Source of the DNA: an uncultured Anaerococcus sp.
GTDB taxonomy: Bacteria > Bacillota > Clostridia > Tissierellales > Peptoniphilaceae
Length of the DNA: 64,000 nucleotides
NCBI RefSeq assembly: GCF_943908415.1
Contig: NZ_CALTSY010000006.1
Coordinates: 16,186-80,185 of the forward strand
Reading direction: 5' to 3'
Each line of letters opens with the position of its first letter. Position 1 is the stretch's first letter. The notes under the pieces were generated by a model. It was not told the DNA's origin. It did not search any database and worked only from the letters and a program-made list of their open reading frames with translations. Shown here piece after piece: positions 62,483 to 64,000 of the stretch. The translations under genes and the position numbers were made by a program.

Positions 62483-63907
62483 ATGAATTTAAATGAACTC
62501 AATAATGAGAAATTTTATATAAATGGTGAATATGTAGAAAGCGCTAGCGGTAAATTTATAGATGTAGAAAATCCAGCTACAGAAGAAATTATAGGAAAAA
62601 TTCCTAGTGCTAACGAAGAAGATATCAATAGAGCAGTTGATGCTGCTTATGAAGCTTTTCCATCTTGGTCAAAAACAAGTCTTGATGAGAGAATAGAATA
62701 TATAAAGAAGCTAAATGAATGGATTAAAGAACATTCTGATGACTTTGACCAAATAATTTTAGAAGAATTAGGAATTCCTCCACATATAGGTCATGACTCT
62801 CAAGTTGGAGGACAAATAAAAAGAATAGAAGTATATCTAGAACAAGTTAAAAATGTGGAATTACAAATCCCGATGGAGGGTGGTTTTGTACTAAGAGAAC
62901 CTGTTGGTGTTGTAGCTTCAATTACACCTTGGAATTATCCTTTAGGTCAAATAGTTCAAAAAGTCATACCAGCAATACTTTCTGGATGTACAGTTGTCCA
63001 AAAACCAGCAACCAATACCCCTCTTACAGCCTACCTCTTTACTAAGGCCTTAGATGAAATAGGACTTCCAAAAGGAGTATTTAACTTAGTTACAGGTAAA
63101 GGAGCTAATGTCGGAGATGTATTAAATGGGCATCCAAAAGTAGCAATGGTTTCATATACTGGTTCACTAAAAGGCGGAGCCCAAGCTGGAGCTAGTGCTA
63201 TGAAAACTGCAAAAAATGTAGTATTAGAATTAGGTGGCAAGTCCCCTGCAGTATTTGTAAAGGGCGCAGATATAGAAGCTGGCGTAAAACAAGTTTTAAA
63301 TACAGTATATAATAATGTAGGACAAACTTGTTCATGCCTATCTAGGGCAGTAATTACAGAAGATATCTATGATGAAGTACTAGATGAATTCCTAAAACAA
63401 TATGAAAATTATCAAGTAGGTGATCCTAATGATAAGTCAACTGTTGTAGGGCCACTATCAAGTGAAAAACAATTTGAGAAAGTTCAATCATATATACAAA
63501 AAGGTATCAATGAAGGTGCTGAACTAATTCGTGGAGAACTTCCTAAAAAAGAAAAAAAGGGATATTATTTAAAACCAGCTATATTTACAGGCGTTAAAAC
63601 TGGAATGACAATTCATAATGAAGAAATCTTTGGTCCAGTTCTATCTATTATAAAGGTTAAAGATAAAAAAGAAGCGATTGAAGTAGCAAACGCTGTTGAT
63701 TATGGTTTATCATCAGCTGTATTTGGTGAAGAAAAAGAAGCATTAGAAATTGCCAAAGAAATTGATGCTGGAGAATGCTATGTAAATACATCAGGTAAAG
63801 GACCTAACCTACCATTTGGTGGCTATAAACAATCAGGTATTGGCCGTGAAGGTGGTATATTTGGTCTATTAGAATATTATCAAACAAAATCTATATATAG
63901 TAAATAA
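62483..63907 (+). CDS. NAD(P)-dependent aldehyde dehydrogenase
   Basis: 474-residue ALDH superfamily enzyme. The Rossmann segment PWNYPLGQIVQKV and PATNTPLTAYL bind the cofactor. The catalytic Glu is in LELGGKSPAVF and the catalytic Cys in NNVGQTCSCLSRAV. It ends GGYKQSGIGREGG, typical of the class. The substrate aldehyde is not readable from sequence. GAGGTG lies 6 nt upstream of the ATG. It is divergent from glmM and followed by a hairpin. Confidence 0.93.
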   Translation: MNLNELNNEKFYINGEYVESASGKFIDVENPATEEIIGKIPSANEEDINRAVDAAYEAFPSWSKTSLDERIEYIKKLNEWIKEHSDDFDQIILEELGIPPHIGHDSQVGGQIKRIEVYLEQVKNVELQIPMEGGFVLREPVGVVASITPWNYPLGQIVQKVIPAILSGCTVVQKPATNTPLTAYLFTKALDEIGLPKGVFNLVTGKGANVGDVLNGHPKVAMVSYTGSLKGGAQAGASAMKTAKNVVLELGGKSPAVFVKGADIEAGVKQVLNTVYNNVGQTCSCLSRAVITEDIYDEVLDEFLKQYENYQVGDPNDKSTVVGPLSSEKQFEKVQSYIQKGINEGAELIRGELPKKEKKGYYLKPAIFTGVKTGMTIHNEEIFGPVLSIIKVKDKKEAIEVANAVDYGLSSAVFGEEKEALEIAKEIDAGECYVNTSGKGPNLPFGGYKQSGIGREGGIFGLLEYYQTKSIYSK

Positions 63908-63915
63908 ATAAAGAA

Positions 63916-63947
63916 AACTAGAAGGGCGAATAAATCCTCTTCTAGTT
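63916..63947 (-). terminator. Hairpin at the right edge, probably terminating a minus-strand gene beyond the window
   Basis: AACTAGAAG-GG pairs with CC-(T)-CTTCTAGTT, with one bulge and a 9-nt loop. The T tract (TTCTTTATTTATT) follows on the minus strand; on the plus side GGGTCTG follows, so it does not fit an ALDH terminator well. Confidence 0.5.
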
Positions 63948-64000
63948 GGGTCTGTAAATAATTTTGTGTATCAACCTAAATCCTGAATAAGGGTAAGGGT
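63948..64000. mobile_element. Possible left end of an IS256-type insertion sequence (partial)
   Basis: GGGTCTGTAAATAATTTTG followed by TGTATCAACC resembles the terminal inverted repeats of IS256-family elements, which read like a tctgta-aattttgtgta pattern. No transposase coding can be checked because the window ends here. Confidence 0.35.

Overview
The window is a chromosomal stretch of a low-GC, strictly anaerobic Gram-positive bacterium. The family-level features point to Clostridia/Tissierellia, most likely an Anaerococcus/Peptoniphilus-type anaerobic coccus (inference; no 16S gene is present). Supporting signs are AT-rich intergenic DNA, strong AGGAGG ribosome binding sites, an oxygen-sensitive class III ribonucleotide reductase, 2[4Fe-4S] ferredoxin, ThyX, a SCIFF ranthipeptide locus, CtsR-, NrdR- and WalR-like operators, FemX-type and NlpC/P60 wall enzymes, and a CtcL25-tmk-DarA-HolB-RicT cluster. 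Nearly all genes are on the minus strand, and the content is mostly housekeeping. No prophage, CRISPR array or plasmid module is visible; only a possible insertion-sequence end sits at the right edge.

Left part (1-9.4 kb): nrdD runs off the left edge and has paired NrdR-like boxes upstream. It is followed by a CtsR-controlled dnaJ-clpB pair and apt. On the plus strand lie a PLP decarboxylase-fold enzyme, a 49-residue six-cysteine SCIFF precursor with its radical SAM maturase, and a small tail-anchored protein of unknown function.

9.4-27 kb: minus-strand runs comFC-recD2-murA-upp-tsaC-CDF transporter-prfA-prmC, then rpmE, rho, fba, proS, tex, traX, an unknown membrane protein, tRNA-Thr(CGT) and ferredoxin.

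27-41 kb: ricT-holB-darA-tmk is read from a promoter that appears to make a leaderless tmk message. Then come rplY/ctc, a one-cysteine Tpx peroxidase, femX, a degenerate folD, thyX, a large NlpC/P60 hydrolase with a WalR-like promoter, rnpB, and the macromolecular-synthesis operon dnaG-rpoD-trmK-nif3. The rpoD product carries a roughly 210-residue insertion that the usual Firmicutes sigma-A lacks.

41-50 kb: the fructose operon fruR-fruK-fruA with a divergent AraC-type regulator, a DUF438/hemerythrin/PAS protein preceded by a CRP/FNR-type palindrome, a DUF4015 lipoprotein, and tuf.

50-64 kb: tRNA-Thr(GGT), a zinc metallopeptidase, a Fur-family regulator and a five-gene nickel/peptide-type ABC importer. 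These are followed by the ribosomal cluster rpmG-secE-nusG-rplK-rplA and rplJ-rplL with L1 and L10 autoregulatory leaders, an unknown gene, glmM and an aldehyde dehydrogenase. No obviously new multi-gene system was found. The strongest leads are regulatory (leaderless tmk, WalR and CRP/FNR-like sites, GU-rich hairpins) and protein-level oddities (RpoD insertion, FolD missing catalytic residues, Tpx without resolving cysteine).
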